DNA of 64,000 bases from Oceanococcus sp041619555 (GTDB taxonomy: Bacteria; Pseudomonadota; Gammaproteobacteria; Nevskiales; Oceanococcaceae), in contig JBFKDQ010000004.1 in the NCBI GenBank assembly GCA_041619555.1, positions 1 to 64,000 of the forward strand. Reading direction: 5' to 3'. The translations under genes were made by a program, and so were the position numbers. Shown in pieces: positions 44,821-54,589 of this stretch. The first letter of the stretch is position 1. Every line of letters starts with the position of its first letter. The notes under the pieces are model-generated. The model was not told where the DNA came from. It was given only the letters and a program-made list of their open reading frames with translations, and ran no database searches.

Positions 44821-45698
44821 GCTGCCAGCTCCCCGACAATGCGAACTTCGGCGCGCAGATCGATGCCGTGGCGGGCGCTGACCTCGGCCTGCACGTGCTG
44901 GATCAGCATCTCGATATCCAGCGCGCTGGCCTGTCCGGTGTTGAGAATGAAGTTGGCGTGTTTTTCCGCCACCTGAGCGCCACCGATGCGATACCCCTTC
45001 AGGCCACAGGCTTCGATCAGGCGGGCGGCATGGTCCCCGGGGGGATTTCTGAACACCGAGCCGCAGCTTGGCTGGCCCACCGGCTGACTGGCGCGACGTT
45101 GCCGCAGCAGCTCGCGTACGCGTTCCGCCTCTTGCTGCGCATCGCCACCTGCAAATTCAAGCTCCGCACCGACGAAGAAACCGCTCGCCACCGGCAATTC
45201 AACATGGCGGTAACCGAATTCGACGTCCGCCGCGGCGATGCGATGCAATCGGCCGTTCGTATCGAGAATTTCCACATGGCGCACATGCGCCCAGGTTTCG
45301 CCCCCGTAGGCGCCGGCATTCATCGCCAGTGCACCGCCCAAGGTGCCGGGTATGCCGGCGAAAAAAGCCGCCCCGGACAAGCCCTGCGCCGCACAGAATT
45401 TTGCCAGCCGGGCGCAATGCGCGCCGGCCTCGACATAGACATGCAGCGCATCGATCTGGCGGATATCGGCCAGGGCGTCATAAACGGTCACCGCGGCGCC
45501 GCGAAATCCACCATCACGGACCAGCAGATTGCTGCCCAGGCCCAGCCACAGACAGGGCTGCTGCATCTCCGCAACAAAGGCATGCAGGTCATCCCGATCG
45601 CAGGGCCGGTACCAGAGGTCGACCGGACCGCCGACCCGCCAGCTGGTGTGCCGGCTCATCGGCTCCTCGCGCCGCAGCTCGCCGCGTAAACGGCTCAT
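44817..45698 (-). CDS. murB: UDP-N-acetylenolpyruvoylglucosamine reductase
   Basis: FAD enzyme that reduces UDP-GlcNAc-enolpyruvate to UDP-MurNAc; 293 residues. This is the short, type II-like MurB: it starts with HTSWRVGGPVDLWYRP and LGLGSNLLVRDGG, has GIPGTLGGALAMNAGAYGGE for FAD binding and the catalytic region GSVFRNPPGDHAARLIEACG. Located between murC and ddlB with four-base overlaps. Confidence 0.97.
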   Translation of the reverse strand: MSRLRGELRREEPMSRHTSWRVGGPVDLWYRPCDRDDLHAFVAEMQQPCLWLGLGSNLLVRDGGFRGAAVTVYDALADIRQIDALHVYVEAGAHCARLAKFCAAQGLSGAAFFAGIPGTLGGALAMNAGAYGGETWAHVRHVEILDTNGRLHRIAAADVEFGYRHVELPVASGFFVGAELEFAGGDAQQEAERVRELLRQRRASQPVGQPSCGSVFRNPPGDHAARLIEACGLKGYRIGGAQVAEKHANFILNTGQASALDIEMLIQHVQAEVSARHGIDLRAEVRIVGELAA

Positions 45699-47125
45699 CG
45701 GGGCAATCCTTGCTGCGCCAGGGTCTGGGCCAGCTGGCCGATGGAACCAGCCCCCAGGGTCAACAGCAAATCACCGTCCTGCAGGACACTGGCCAGACGA
45801 TGCGGAACTTCGGCCAGATCAGACACGAAGATGGGTTCCACGTCCCCGCGCAGGCGCAGGGCACGCGCCAGGCTGCGCCCGTCCGCATTGGCAATCGGAG
45901 CCTCGCCAGCGGCATAGACCTCGGTCAGGACAAGCACATCAGCCCCCCCCAGAACCTCGGCAAAATCGTCCAGCAGATCGCGCGTACGACTGTAACGATG
46001 GGGCTGGAACAGCACGACCAGGCGACGCTCGGCATAGGCCTGCCGCATCGCCTCGATGGTGCAGGCGATCTCGCGCGGGTGATGGCCATAGTCATCGATC
46101 AGCAGCGCCTCGCCATCGGCCAGCGCCAAGGCGCCAAGGCGCTCGGCGCGGCGGCCGATCCCCTGGAAGCCATCCAGAGCGGCCTGGATGGCCGCCTCGG
46201 ATACGCCGAGTTCGCGACCGATGGCAATGGCCGCTAGCGCGTTGAGCACATTGTGGCGCCCGGGCAAATTCAGGCGGATGGTGAATTCCTGGGCAGCGGC
46301 ACCGACCACGCGAAAACGCGTCCCGCCAGCATCGGTCTTGAGATCGACCGCACGGATGTCGGCCTCTTGCTCGATGCCGTATCGCAGAACCGGACGCGCA
46401 ATGTCCGGGATCAGCCTACGCAGATTTTCATCGTCGCCACACAGCACGGCCAGACCGTAAAATGGCAGCGAGTGGAGAAATTCGAGGAAGCTGTCACACA
46501 GGCGGGAAAAATCGCCACCATAGGTCTCCAGATGATCGGCGTCGATATTGGTGACCGCCGCCAGCATTGGCGTGAGATGCAGGAAAGAGGCATCCGATTC
46601 GTCCGCCTCAGCCACCAGGTAAGGACCGGCGCCGAGACTGGCATTGCTGCCGCTGCTCTTCACCTTGCCGCCGACCACGTAGGTGGGATCCAGATCGCCG
46701 GCCGCCAGCACCGCCGCGGTCAGGCTGGTCGTTGTGGTTTTCCCATGGGTGCCCGCAATCGCGATGCCGATGCGGAAGCGCATCAGCTCGGCCAGCATTT
46801 CGGCGCGCCGGATCACCGGAATACGCGCAGCCAAAGCCGCCTTGATCTCCGGGTTTTCCGCGCCGATCGCGGTGGACCGGACGACCACGTCCGCGCCGGC
46901 AATGGCCTGTGCGTGATGCCCCTGGCTGACCCGCGCCCCGAGCGCACGCAGGCGGCGGGTCACGGTGGTGTCACCCAGATCCGTGCCGCTGACCTCGTAG
47001 CCCAGATTGAGCAGGACTTCGGCGATCCCGGCCATGCCCGATCCCCCGATCCCGACAAAATGGATGCTGCGGACCTTGCCCATTCGGCCGGCCGCCAACT
47101 GGCGCAAGCCTTCTGCATCAATCAT
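45695..47125 (-). CDS. murC: UDP-N-acetylmuramate-L-alanine ligase
   Basis: Adds L-alanine to UDP-MurNAc, the first amino acid of the stem peptide; 476 residues. The N-terminal Rossmann motif is IHFVGIGGSGMAGIAEVL, the ATP loop GTHGKTTTT, and further signatures are EADESDASFLHL and PGRHNVLNALAA. The start is ATG at 47125, overlapping the murG stop (ATGA); the frame continues upstream into murG without similarity. Confidence 0.97.
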   Translation of the reverse strand: MIDAEGLRQLAAGRMGKVRSIHFVGIGGSGMAGIAEVLLNLGYEVSGTDLGDTTVTRRLRALGARVSQGHHAQAIAGADVVVRSTAIGAENPEIKAALAARIPVIRRAEMLAELMRFRIGIAIAGTHGKTTTTSLTAAVLAAGDLDPTYVVGGKVKSSGSNASLGAGPYLVAEADESDASFLHLTPMLAAVTNIDADHLETYGGDFSRLCDSFLEFLHSLPFYGLAVLCGDDENLRRLIPDIARPVLRYGIEQEADIRAVDLKTDAGGTRFRVVGAAAQEFTIRLNLPGRHNVLNALAAIAIGRELGVSEAAIQAALDGFQGIGRRAERLGALALADGEALLIDDYGHHPREIACTIEAMRQAYAERRLVVLFQPHRYSRTRDLLDDFAEVLGGADVLVLTEVYAAGEAPIANADGRSLARALRLRGDVEPIFVSDLAEVPHRLASVLQDGDLLLTLGAGSIGQLAQTLAQQGLPR

Positions 47126-48210
47126 GCGTTCGTCTCCGTTGGCAGGCCCAGATAAGGGCGACAGAAATCGGCAATCACTCCGGTGGCCTGCGGATGGGCG
47201 CACTGGCGAGCCGCCTGCGCCATTTGCAACAACACGTCCGGTTGCTCCAGCAAGGGCTTGAGCACGTCCGGTAAAGCACCCGCGCGCATCTCGCTTTCCG
47301 GCATCAGCACTGCGGCGCCGGCGCGCACCAGGTGCTCGGCGTTGCGCGTCTGGTGGTCGTCAATGGCATAGGGAAAGGGAACGAGCACGCTGGCCACGCC
47401 CACTGCGGCGACCTCGGCCAGGGTCAGGGCGCCGGCACGGCAGATCAGCAGATCCGCCCAGCTCAGCGCCGCAGCCATGTCATCGATGAACTCCACCAGT
47501 TCCAGGTCGCCGCCCAGCCCGGTCTGCGCATAGGCCTGCCGCGCGGCCTCCAGCGTGCGTCCACCCTGGTGCCGCACCTGTACGCGGCCAGCCCAGGCCC
47601 CGAGCACCGGCGGCAGAATCTGATTCAGGGCGAGCGCGCCCAGGCTGCCTCCCAGCACCAGGATCCGTAGTGGCCGGTGGGTGCCTACGCCCCGTTCGTC
47701 GGGCAACGGCAGCGCGGCGAGTTCCTCGCGCACCGGGTTGCCGACCGTCGCAACTTTGCCGCCACTGCCCAAGGCGTTCGGATAGGCCTGAAGGACCTGC
47801 CGGGCGAGGCGCGAGAGCAAACGATTCGTGGTGCCGGGCGCTGCGTTCTGCTCATGGATGATCAGGGGCACGCCCAGCAGCCAGGCGGCGAGACCACCGG
47901 GCCCGGCGGCATAGCCGCCCAGACCTAGCACCAGTCTCGGCCGATAGGCCCGGATGACTCGCAGGGCCTGCCAGAGCGCACGCAGGATACGCGCCGGCGC
48001 CAGCAGCCGATCCTGCCAGCCCTTGCCCCGCACGCCCGCAACATCGATCCACGCCATCTCGAAGCCGGCCGCCGGCACCGCCCGCGCTTCAAAGCCGCGC
48101 CGGGTGCCCATCCACAGGACATCGACGCCCTCCTCGCGCAGACGCTTGGCGACCGCCAGGGCGGGAAAGACATGTCCGCCGGTGCCACCGGCCATGACCA
48201 GCAGCCTCAT
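47122..48210 (-). CDS. murG: Lipid II synthase MurG
   Basis: Peripheral membrane glycosyltransferase that adds GlcNAc to lipid I, making lipid II; 362 residues. The N-terminal loop is MAGGTGGHVFPALAVA, the acceptor part has GLGGYAAGPGGLAAW and HEQNAAPGTTNRLL, and the donor site ICRAGALTLAEVAAVG is intact (SRAGAxT family pattern). It overlaps ftsW and murC by four bases. Confidence 0.97.
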   Translation of the reverse strand: MRLLVMAGGTGGHVFPALAVAKRLREEGVDVLWMGTRRGFEARAVPAAGFEMAWIDVAGVRGKGWQDRLLAPARILRALWQALRVIRAYRPRLVLGLGGYAAGPGGLAAWLLGVPLIIHEQNAAPGTTNRLLSRLARQVLQAYPNALGSGGKVATVGNPVREELAALPLPDERGVGTHRPLRILVLGGSLGALALNQILPPVLGAWAGRVQVRHQGGRTLEAARQAYAQTGLGGDLELVEFIDDMAAALSWADLLICRAGALTLAEVAAVGVASVLVPFPYAIDDHQTRNAEHLVRAGAAVLMPESEMRAGALPDVLKPLLEQPDVLLQMAQAARQCAHPQATGVIADFCRPYLGLPTETNA

Positions 48211-49361
48211 CGTCCTGCCTCAGCGCGACGGGCTTCCAGACCGACGCGCAGGATGAGGCCGACGGCAGCACAGCAGCTCACCATGCTGCTTCCACCGTAA
48301 CTCAGAAATGGCAATGCGAGGCCTTTGGTCGGCAACACACCCATGTTGACGCCCACATTCAGCAAGGCCTGCAAGACCAGCCAGAAGCTCATCGCATACA
48401 CCACATAGGCACCGAAATCCTGTTTCTGCTCCTGGGCCGCCACCGCGATCCGGCAACTTGCCCGCAAGCACGTGGCGAACAGCCCGAGCAAGACCAGCAC
48501 GCCCAGCAGCCCGAACTCCTCGGCGAAGATTGCAAAGATGAAGTCGGTATGCGTTTCCGGCAGGTAGAGCAGTTTCTGCACGCTGTGGCCGAGCCCGACG
48601 CCGAACCATTCTCCCCGGCCAATGGCGATCAGGGACTGGGTCAGCTGGAAGCCGCCATCAAAGGCATGCGCCCAGGGATCGCGAAAAGTCATCAGCCGCT
48701 CGACCCGATACGGAGCGGACACCATCAGGGCGATGAATGCTGCCAGCGCCAGACCGCCAATCACCGCCAGATCACGCAAGCGCGCGCCGGCCACGAACAG
48801 GAGCAGAAAACTCACCATCAGCAGCACCGCGGCGCCGCGAAAATCAGGCTCCAGCAGCAACAGGGTGATAGCCACCGCCAGCGGCAGCAGGGGTTTGGCC
48901 AGACCGCTCCAGTGACCACGCAGGTCATCGGCGCGGCGCACGGCGTAGGCGCTCAGGTAGAGGAACATCGCCAACCGGGCCGGCTCCGATGCCTGCAGTT
49001 GGACAAATCCCAGGTTCAACCAACGCCGGGCCCCATTGACTTCCCGGCCCACACCGGGAAAAAGGACGATGGCGAGCAGGAACAGCGCCAGCGCAAGCAA
49101 TAGAAAACTGGAGCGCTCCCAGGCCGCCAGCGGAATACTCAGCATCACCGCCGCCCCGCCCAGACCGACACCGACATAGGCCAGCTGGCGATAGAAGAAA
49201 TAGAAACTGTTGCCGGTGTAACGCTCCGCCACCGCCACCGAAGCCGAGGCCACCATGACCAGCCCAACCGCGAGCAACAGGGCAACCGACCACAGCAAGG
49301 TGCGGTCAAGCTCCTGCAAGCGGAAACCCAGCGGTGGCAGCGTCAGGACCAGCCTGCTCAT
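48207..49361 (-). CDS. ftsW: Septal peptidoglycan glycosyltransferase FtsW
   Basis: Polytopic SEDS-family glycosyltransferase that polymerises lipid II at the septum with FtsI; 384 residues and about ten membrane helices. Family signatures: GFVQLQASEPARLAMFLY, GGGFQLTQSLIAIG-like FQLTQSLIAIGRGEWFGVGLG, DFIFAIFAEEFGLLGV, and near the end GLALPFLSYGGSS. The ATG at 49361 overlaps the murD stop (ATGA); an upstream extension to 49436 lies in murD. Preceding and following genes are murD and murG. Confidence 0.96.
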   Translation of the reverse strand: MSRLVLTLPPLGFRLQELDRTLLWSVALLLAVGLVMVASASVAVAERYTGNSFYFFYRQLAYVGVGLGGAAVMLSIPLAAWERSSFLLLALALFLLAIVLFPGVGREVNGARRWLNLGFVQLQASEPARLAMFLYLSAYAVRRADDLRGHWSGLAKPLLPLAVAITLLLLEPDFRGAAVLLMVSFLLLFVAGARLRDLAVIGGLALAAFIALMVSAPYRVERLMTFRDPWAHAFDGGFQLTQSLIAIGRGEWFGVGLGHSVQKLLYLPETHTDFIFAIFAEEFGLLGVLVLLGLFATCLRASCRIAVAAQEQKQDFGAYVVYAMSFWLVLQALLNVGVNMGVLPTKGLALPFLSYGGSSMVSCCAAVGLILRVGLEARRAEAGR

Positions 49362-50677
49362 GCCAGCCCCCCCGCCAACTCGGCAAAGTGCTGGCCACGC
49401 GCCTCGTATCCGTTGTACTGGTCGAAGCTCGCGCAACCGGGCGAAAGCAGCACCACATCCCCGGGCCGTGCCAGCTCCGCGGCGCGCGTGACCGCCGGCT
49501 CCAGTGCGGCGAATTCAAGCACCGGACACTGCGGCGGCAGGCTCGTGAGATCACGGCCGATCTTGCCCGCGTCCTCTCCATACAGCAGCACCGCCCGGGC
49601 CTTTTGCGCCAGCGGGGCGAGCCAGGGCGAGAAGTCGCCGCCCTTGGCCTGGCCGCCAGCCAGCAACAGCACCGGCGCATCCAGCCCCTGCAAGGCAGCG
49701 AGCGTGGCGCCAACATTGGTCCCTTTGGAGTCGTTGACCCAGCGAACGCCGTTGCGCTCCGCCACCCATTCGCAGCGATGCGGCAAGCCGGCAAAGTTCC
49801 GCGCCGCCGCGACCATGGCGTCGCGCGAGAGCCCCACGGTCTGGCCCAGCGCCCATGCGGCCAGCACATTGGCATGGTTGTGGCCGCCCATCAGCTTGAG
49901 TTCATCCAATCGCAGCCAGGCCTCGCCCGCGACCCTCAGGGCTCCATCCGCGCGGCAGAAATCTGCCGCCTGCTCGCAGCTGAAGGTCTTCAAGGGCAGA
50001 GTGGCCGGCGGCAACTCGGCGGTCTGCGGATCATCCAAATTCAACACACCGGCGCGGGCGGCCTCGAAAATCCTCGCCTTGGCGCGGACATAGGCGGCGA
50101 AATCGCCATGGCGATCCAGGTGGTCGGCACTGAGATTGAGAATCACCGCAACTTCACAGGGCAGAGCCGAGGTGAGTTCCAGTTGGAAACTCGACAATTC
50201 CAGCACGATCAGGTCTGCAGGTGAACCCAGCAAATCCAGCGCCGGCGGACCGAGATTGCCACCGGCCAGCACGCGCAGACCGTCGGCCTCGGCCATTTTC
50301 GCCAGCAGACTCACCACCGTGCTCTTGCCGTTGGAGCCGGTCACCGCAACCACCGGGCTGCGGTTGTCACGAGCGAACACCTCGATGTCTCCGAGCAGCG
50401 GCAAACCGGCACGTCGGGCCGCCTGGAGCAAGGGCATCTGGAGATCCAGACCCGGCGAAACCACCAACGTATCGATGCCGACCAGGAGATCTTGGGTACA
50501 GGCTCCCGCCACCAACTCCACTTCGGGATAGGCGCGGCGCAAGGCATCTGCGAACGGCGGCTGCTCACGGGTATCGCAGACCCGCAGCCGCGCACCCTGG
50601 GCGTGCAGATAGCGCACCGCCGACCAGCCGCTCAGGCCCAGCCCCACGATCAGCAGATTGTGCTGGTTCCAGGGCAT
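49358..50677 (-). CDS. murD: UDP-N-acetylmuramoyl-alanine-D-glutamate ligase
   Basis: Adds D-glutamate to the stem peptide; 439 residues. Features are NLLIVGLGLSGWSAVRYL in the N-terminal domain, the ATP loop VTGSNGKST, GGNLGPPAL, ELSSFQLE, NLSADHLDRHG and VNDSKGTN. The start is ATG at 50677, sharing one base with the mraY stop (TGATG). Longer readings upstream fall within mraY. Confidence 0.97.
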   Translation of the reverse strand: MPWNQHNLLIVGLGLSGWSAVRYLHAQGARLRVCDTREQPPFADALRRAYPEVELVAGACTQDLLVGIDTLVVSPGLDLQMPLLQAARRAGLPLLGDIEVFARDNRSPVVAVTGSNGKSTVVSLLAKMAEADGLRVLAGGNLGPPALDLLGSPADLIVLELSSFQLELTSALPCEVAVILNLSADHLDRHGDFAAYVRAKARIFEAARAGVLNLDDPQTAELPPATLPLKTFSCEQAADFCRADGALRVAGEAWLRLDELKLMGGHNHANVLAAWALGQTVGLSRDAMVAAARNFAGLPHRCEWVAERNGVRWVNDSKGTNVGATLAALQGLDAPVLLLAGGQAKGGDFSPWLAPLAQKARAVLLYGEDAGKIGRDLTSLPPQCPVLEFAALEPAVTRAAELARPGDVVLLSPGCASFDQYNGYEARGQHFAELAGGLA

Positions 50678-51759
50678 CAGCGCACCTTGAGCGTGGCCAG
50701 GCCGACCAGCACCAGAATCAGGGTGACGATCCAGAACCGGACAATGATTTTCGGCTCGGGCCAGCCCTTGAGTTCGAAATGATGATGCAGCGGAGCCATC
50801 CGGAAGATGCGCCGGCCGGTGAGTTTGAAACTTCCGACCTGGAGAATCACCGACACGGTTTCGGCAACGAACACCCCGCCCATGATCAGCAGCACGATTT
50901 CCTGCTTGACCATCAGTGCGACCACGCCGAGCGCCGCGCCGAGCGCGAGGGCGCCGACATCGCCCATGAACATCTGCGCGGGATAGGTGTTGAACCAGAG
51001 AAAACCAAGTCCCGCACCGCTGATCGCCGTGCAGAAAATCATCACCTCGCCGACCCCGGCGACATAAGGGATGCCTAGATATTCGGCAAACTTCACATGC
51101 CCGGTGACGTAGGCGAACACACCAAGCGCCGCCGCCACCATCACGCAGGGCATGATTGCAAGACCATCCAGGCCATCGGTGAGATTGACGGCATTGCTGC
51201 TGCCGACGATGACCAGATAGCCCCACACCCAGAACATACCCCCGAGGGGAATGACCAGATCCTTGAGCAAGGGAAAATACAGATTGCTCACCATCGGCGC
51301 ATCGCCCAGCACCCACAGCAGGCCGGTGGCGGCGAATCCGGCCAGACTCTGCCAGCCGTATTTCGCCCGTGCGGACAGTCCATCGGAGTTGCGATACTTC
51401 AGCTTGCGGTAGTCATCGACAAAGCCGATCGCGGCAAAAGCGAAGGTGCAGGCGAGCGCAATCCAGACATAGAAATTGCGCAGGTCCGCCCACAGCAGGG
51501 TGGCGACACCGACGGCGGCAATGATCAGGGCGCCCCCCATGGTCGGCGTCCCGGCTTTGGAATAATGAGATTTCGGCCCTTCCTCGCGCACTTGCTGACC
51601 GATCTGCTTGCGCACCAGAAGATCGATCAGGCGTGGCCCCAGGATCAGGCTGAAAGCCAGAGCCGTCAGTACCCCCATGATCGCGCGCAGCGTCAGGTAC
51701 TGAAAGGCATTCAGGGGACTGAAATAAGGCGTGAGCCACTCGGCGAGATGAAAGATCAT
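50677..51759 (-). CDS. mraY: Phospho-N-acetylmuramoyl-pentapeptide transferase
   Basis: Integral membrane enzyme that attaches the MurNAc-pentapeptide to undecaprenyl phosphate, giving lipid I; 360 residues, ten membrane helices. Signatures: AGTPTMGG near residue 70, GFVDDYRK with the magnesium aspartates, NAVNLTDGLDGLA, and the His loop PLHHHFELKGW. It overlaps murF by four bases and murD by one. Confidence 0.98.
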   Translation of the reverse strand: MIFHLAEWLTPYFSPLNAFQYLTLRAIMGVLTALAFSLILGPRLIDLLVRKQIGQQVREEGPKSHYSKAGTPTMGGALIIAAVGVATLLWADLRNFYVWIALACTFAFAAIGFVDDYRKLKYRNSDGLSARAKYGWQSLAGFAATGLLWVLGDAPMVSNLYFPLLKDLVIPLGGMFWVWGYLVIVGSSNAVNLTDGLDGLAIMPCVMVAAALGVFAYVTGHVKFAEYLGIPYVAGVGEVMIFCTAISGAGLGFLWFNTYPAQMFMGDVGALALGAALGVVALMVKQEIVLLIMGGVFVAETVSVILQVGSFKLTGRRIFRMAPLHHHFELKGWPEPKIIVRFWIVTLILVLVGLATLKVR

Positions 51760-53102
51760 GGCGACGAAGATTCCAGCAGTTGGGCAACCAGCTGATCCAT
51801 GCCCGCGCTGCGCGAGCCCTTGACCAGAACCGAATCACCGGATGAGAGCGACCCGGAAAGCGCCCGTTGCAGGGACTCCCGGTTGGAAAAGTGTTGCGCT
51901 TCTGGCCCATAGGCCTCGGCCGCGTGACGGCTGAGGCTGCCGACGGTCCACAGATGTTCGATCCCGGCGCGCCGGATGGCCGCGCCGGCCTGGGCATGCA
52001 ATTGCGGCGCCTGCGCCCCTAGTTCGGCCATGTCCCCCAACACCAGGTGCCGCGATGGCGGGCACTGGGCCAGCAGTTCGAGCGCCACTTGCAGGGAATG
52101 CGGGTTGGCGTTGTAACTGTCATCAATCAGTTGCTGCCCACCCGGCATCTGCCGCACCTGCAGACGTCCGGCGACCGGATGCATCTGCGCCAGGCCGGCC
52201 TGAATCTCTTCGCCATCAAGCCCCAGGGCAGTGGCGACCGCCGCCGCCGCCAGGGCGTTCATCACGCTATGCCGGCCCGGCATCGGCAGATCGACGCGCC
52301 AGGCGCCGGCCGGAGTTTGCAACTCGAAGTGCTGGCTCAACAGCTCATTGCGCTCCTTACAGGCACGGACATCGGCCGCGGACGCACGACCGAAACCGAG
52401 CATTTTTCTGCCCGCGGCCAAGCGCCGCCATTCCTGCGCCTGCTCGTCATCCACGTTGATCACCGCAACACCCTGCACAGGCAGGGCCGCAAACAATTCT
52501 CCCTTCGCAAGGGCGACGCCACGACGACTGCCAAAGCCCTCCAGGTGCGCATCCCCGGCCATCGTGATCACGCCGACATCCGGACGCGCCAGCGCGGCCA
52601 GCAAGGCGATGTCACCGGCCTTGCTGGCGCCCATTTCCAATACCGCAAATTGATCTTCGGGCCGCAGGTTCAGCAGGCACAGCGGCAGGCCGATGTGGTT
52701 GTTCAGATTTCCTGGGGTCGCATACACCGTATGCTGCTGGCCAAGAATGGCGCTCAGCATCTCCTTGACGCTGGTCTTGCCGTTGGAACCGGTCACGCCG
52801 ACCAGCTTGCCGCCCCAGCGCTGCCGCCAGAGCGCGGCCAGACCTTGCATCGCGACCAGGACGTCCGCGACGATCAGCTGCGGCAGTTCAACCGGGACCG
52901 GCCGGGCCACCAGCGCCGCGGCCGCGCCACGCGCCGCGGCCGCGGCAACGAAATCATGACCGTCGACATGCTGTCCGGGAAGGGCCACAAACAGCTCTCC
53001 CGGCCGCAACTTGCGGGTATCAATCGCGGCCCCGACCGGCGTCACATCGACACCGGAGCAGCGCGCGCCGAGGGCTTCGGCCAGTTCGCTCAGGCGCTGC
53101 AT
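51756..53102 (-). CDS. murF: UDP-N-acetylmuramoyl-tripeptide-D-alanyl-D-alanine ligase
   Basis: Adds the D-Ala-D-Ala dipeptide to the tripeptide; 448 residues. Family signatures: DTRKLRPGELFVALPGQHVDGHDF, too long to quote in full, then the ATP loop VTGSNGKTSVKEM, ATPGNLNNHIGLPL, LEMGASKAGDI, and DDSYNANPHSL. Start ATG at 53102, inside the last 13 bases of murE. Confidence 0.97.
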   Translation of the reverse strand: MQRLSELAEALGARCSGVDVTPVGAAIDTRKLRPGELFVALPGQHVDGHDFVAAAAARGAAAALVARPVPVELPQLIVADVLVAMQGLAALWRQRWGGKLVGVTGSNGKTSVKEMLSAILGQQHTVYATPGNLNNHIGLPLCLLNLRPEDQFAVLEMGASKAGDIALLAALARPDVGVITMAGDAHLEGFGSRRGVALAKGELFAALPVQGVAVINVDDEQAQEWRRLAAGRKMLGFGRASAADVRACKERNELLSQHFELQTPAGAWRVDLPMPGRHSVMNALAAAAVATALGLDGEEIQAGLAQMHPVAGRLQVRQMPGGQQLIDDSYNANPHSLQVALELLAQCPPSRHLVLGDMAELGAQAPQLHAQAGAAIRRAGIEHLWTVGSLSRHAAEAYGPEAQHFSNRESLQRALSGSLSSGDSVLVKGSRSAGMDQLVAQLLESSSP

Positions 53103-54589
53103 GGCTCGACCTCCAAACCCAGGCCGCGCTGCACTTCGCGCCGGTCGGAGAAACTCCGCCGCTCGCCACCGATCTGCTGGTAGTCCTCGTGCCCCTTGCC
53201 CGCCACCAGGACCACGTCATTCTCCCCGGCGTTCGCGATGGCCTGGGCAATGGCCGTCGCGCGATCATGGATCACACGATACGTGATTTCCGCAGGCATG
53301 CCTTCCAGCATTTCGGCCACGATGGCCTCGGGACTCTCGCTGCGCGGATTGTCATCGGTGAGAATCAGCTCATCCGCCAGACCGGCCGCAATTGCGGCCA
53401 TCTGCGGACGCTTGCCACGGTCCCGGTCTCCACCGCAGCCGAACACGCAAATCAAACGCCCCCGAGCCGGTTGATGCTCGACCAGGGCACGCAGAACCTG
53501 GGCCAGCGCGCCGGGCGTATGGGCGTAGTCCACCACCACCAGCGGCAGGCCTGGCGCACGAAACGCTTCAACCCGCCCTGGCACGGTATTCACTCGACCC
53601 AGAGCCTGCACCACCTGATCCAGCGGCACGCCGGCCGTGCGCCAGGCTGCCGCTACCGCGAGCAGGTTGTAGACATTGAAATGGCCGATCAGCCCGCAGT
53701 GCACGGGCAACCGCTGCTGCGCAGTACAGAGCTCGAAACTGAGCCCCGCCGGACTCTTGTGCAGATTTTCGGCGCGCAACCAGTCGCCCAGATCCAGCTT
53801 GCGTTCAATCGAATACGGCACCACCGGCTTGCTGACCGCCAGTTCCCTGGCCCATTGCAGACCATGATCATCGTCAATATTGATGATGATGGACTGCAGA
53901 TCTTTGACATCGAACAGGCGCCGCTTCGCCCGCGCGTAGTTGTTCAGATCACCGTGGTAATCCAGGTGATCGCGGCTCAAGTTGGTGAAGATGGCCGCGT
54001 TCAGACTCACCCCGTTGATGCGCCCCTGATCCAGGGCATGCGAGGACACCTCCATCGCCAGGCTGTCCGCGCCGGTCGCCGCGAGCCGCGCCAGCCAGGC
54101 CTGCAAACCGATCGGGTCGGGCGTGGTATGCGTGGCCATCTGCAGATCATCCAGATAGCCGAAACCAACGGTGCCGATGACGCCGCAACGGCGACCGAGA
54201 TGACCGGCAACCTGGGCGAACAGATGGCTGCAGGAGGTCTTTCCATCGGTACCGGTAATGCCCAGAACGAAGAGACGATCCGAGGGGCGGGCATGGAAGC
54301 GGGCGGCGATCAATCCAACCCGGCGCGACAGATTCGGCACGGGCACGCAGGGCAGACCACAGCTGAGACTGGCGCAGGACGCACTCGGCTCCCAGGCCAC
54401 CGCCACCGCCCCGCGCCTCACCGCCTGATCGATGAAATCCAGGCCATGCGACTCGGTGCCACGACAGGCGAGAAACAGGAACCCGGGTTCCACCAGGCGA
54501 CTGTCCATCGCGAGCCCGGAGACCACCGGATCATGCCCGCACTGCGTCGGATCAACCTCGAGCAACTGGCTCAGGTGCAGGCGGTTCAC
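53090..54589 (-). CDS. murE: UDP-N-acetylmuramoyl-L-alanyl-D-glutamate-2,6-diaminopimelate ligase
   Basis: Adds the third residue of the stem peptide; 499 residues. The ATP loop is GITGTDGKTS, a TTPDP segment binds the substrate, and a DNPRSE motif in the C-terminal third is the signature for meso-diaminopimelate specificity, as expected for a Gram-negative. The start is GTG at 54589, overlapping the ftsI stop (GTGA). Its end overlaps murF by 13 bases. Confidence 0.97.
   Translation of the reverse strand: MNRLHLSQLLEVDPTQCGHDPVVSGLAMDSRLVEPGFLFLACRGTESHGLDFIDQAVRRGAVAVAWEPSASCASLSCGLPCVPVPNLSRRVGLIAARFHARPSDRLFVLGITGTDGKTSCSHLFAQVAGHLGRRCGVIGTVGFGYLDDLQMATHTTPDPIGLQAWLARLAATGADSLAMEVSSHALDQGRINGVSLNAAIFTNLSRDHLDYHGDLNNYARAKRRLFDVKDLQSIIINIDDDHGLQWARELAVSKPVVPYSIERKLDLGDWLRAENLHKSPAGLSFELCTAQQRLPVHCGLIGHFNVYNLLAVAAAWRTAGVPLDQVVQALGRVNTVPGRVEAFRAPGLPLVVVDYAHTPGALAQVLRALVEHQPARGRLICVFGCGGDRDRGKRPQMAAIAAGLADELILTDDNPRSESPEAIVAEMLEGMPAEITYRVIHDRATAIAQAIANAGENDVVLVAGKGHEDYQQIGGERRSFSDRREVQRGLGLEVEPCSA

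Noticed and set aside
50678..51316. N-terminal extension of murD through mraY
   Set aside because: Out-of-frame translation of mraY; murD begins at 50677.
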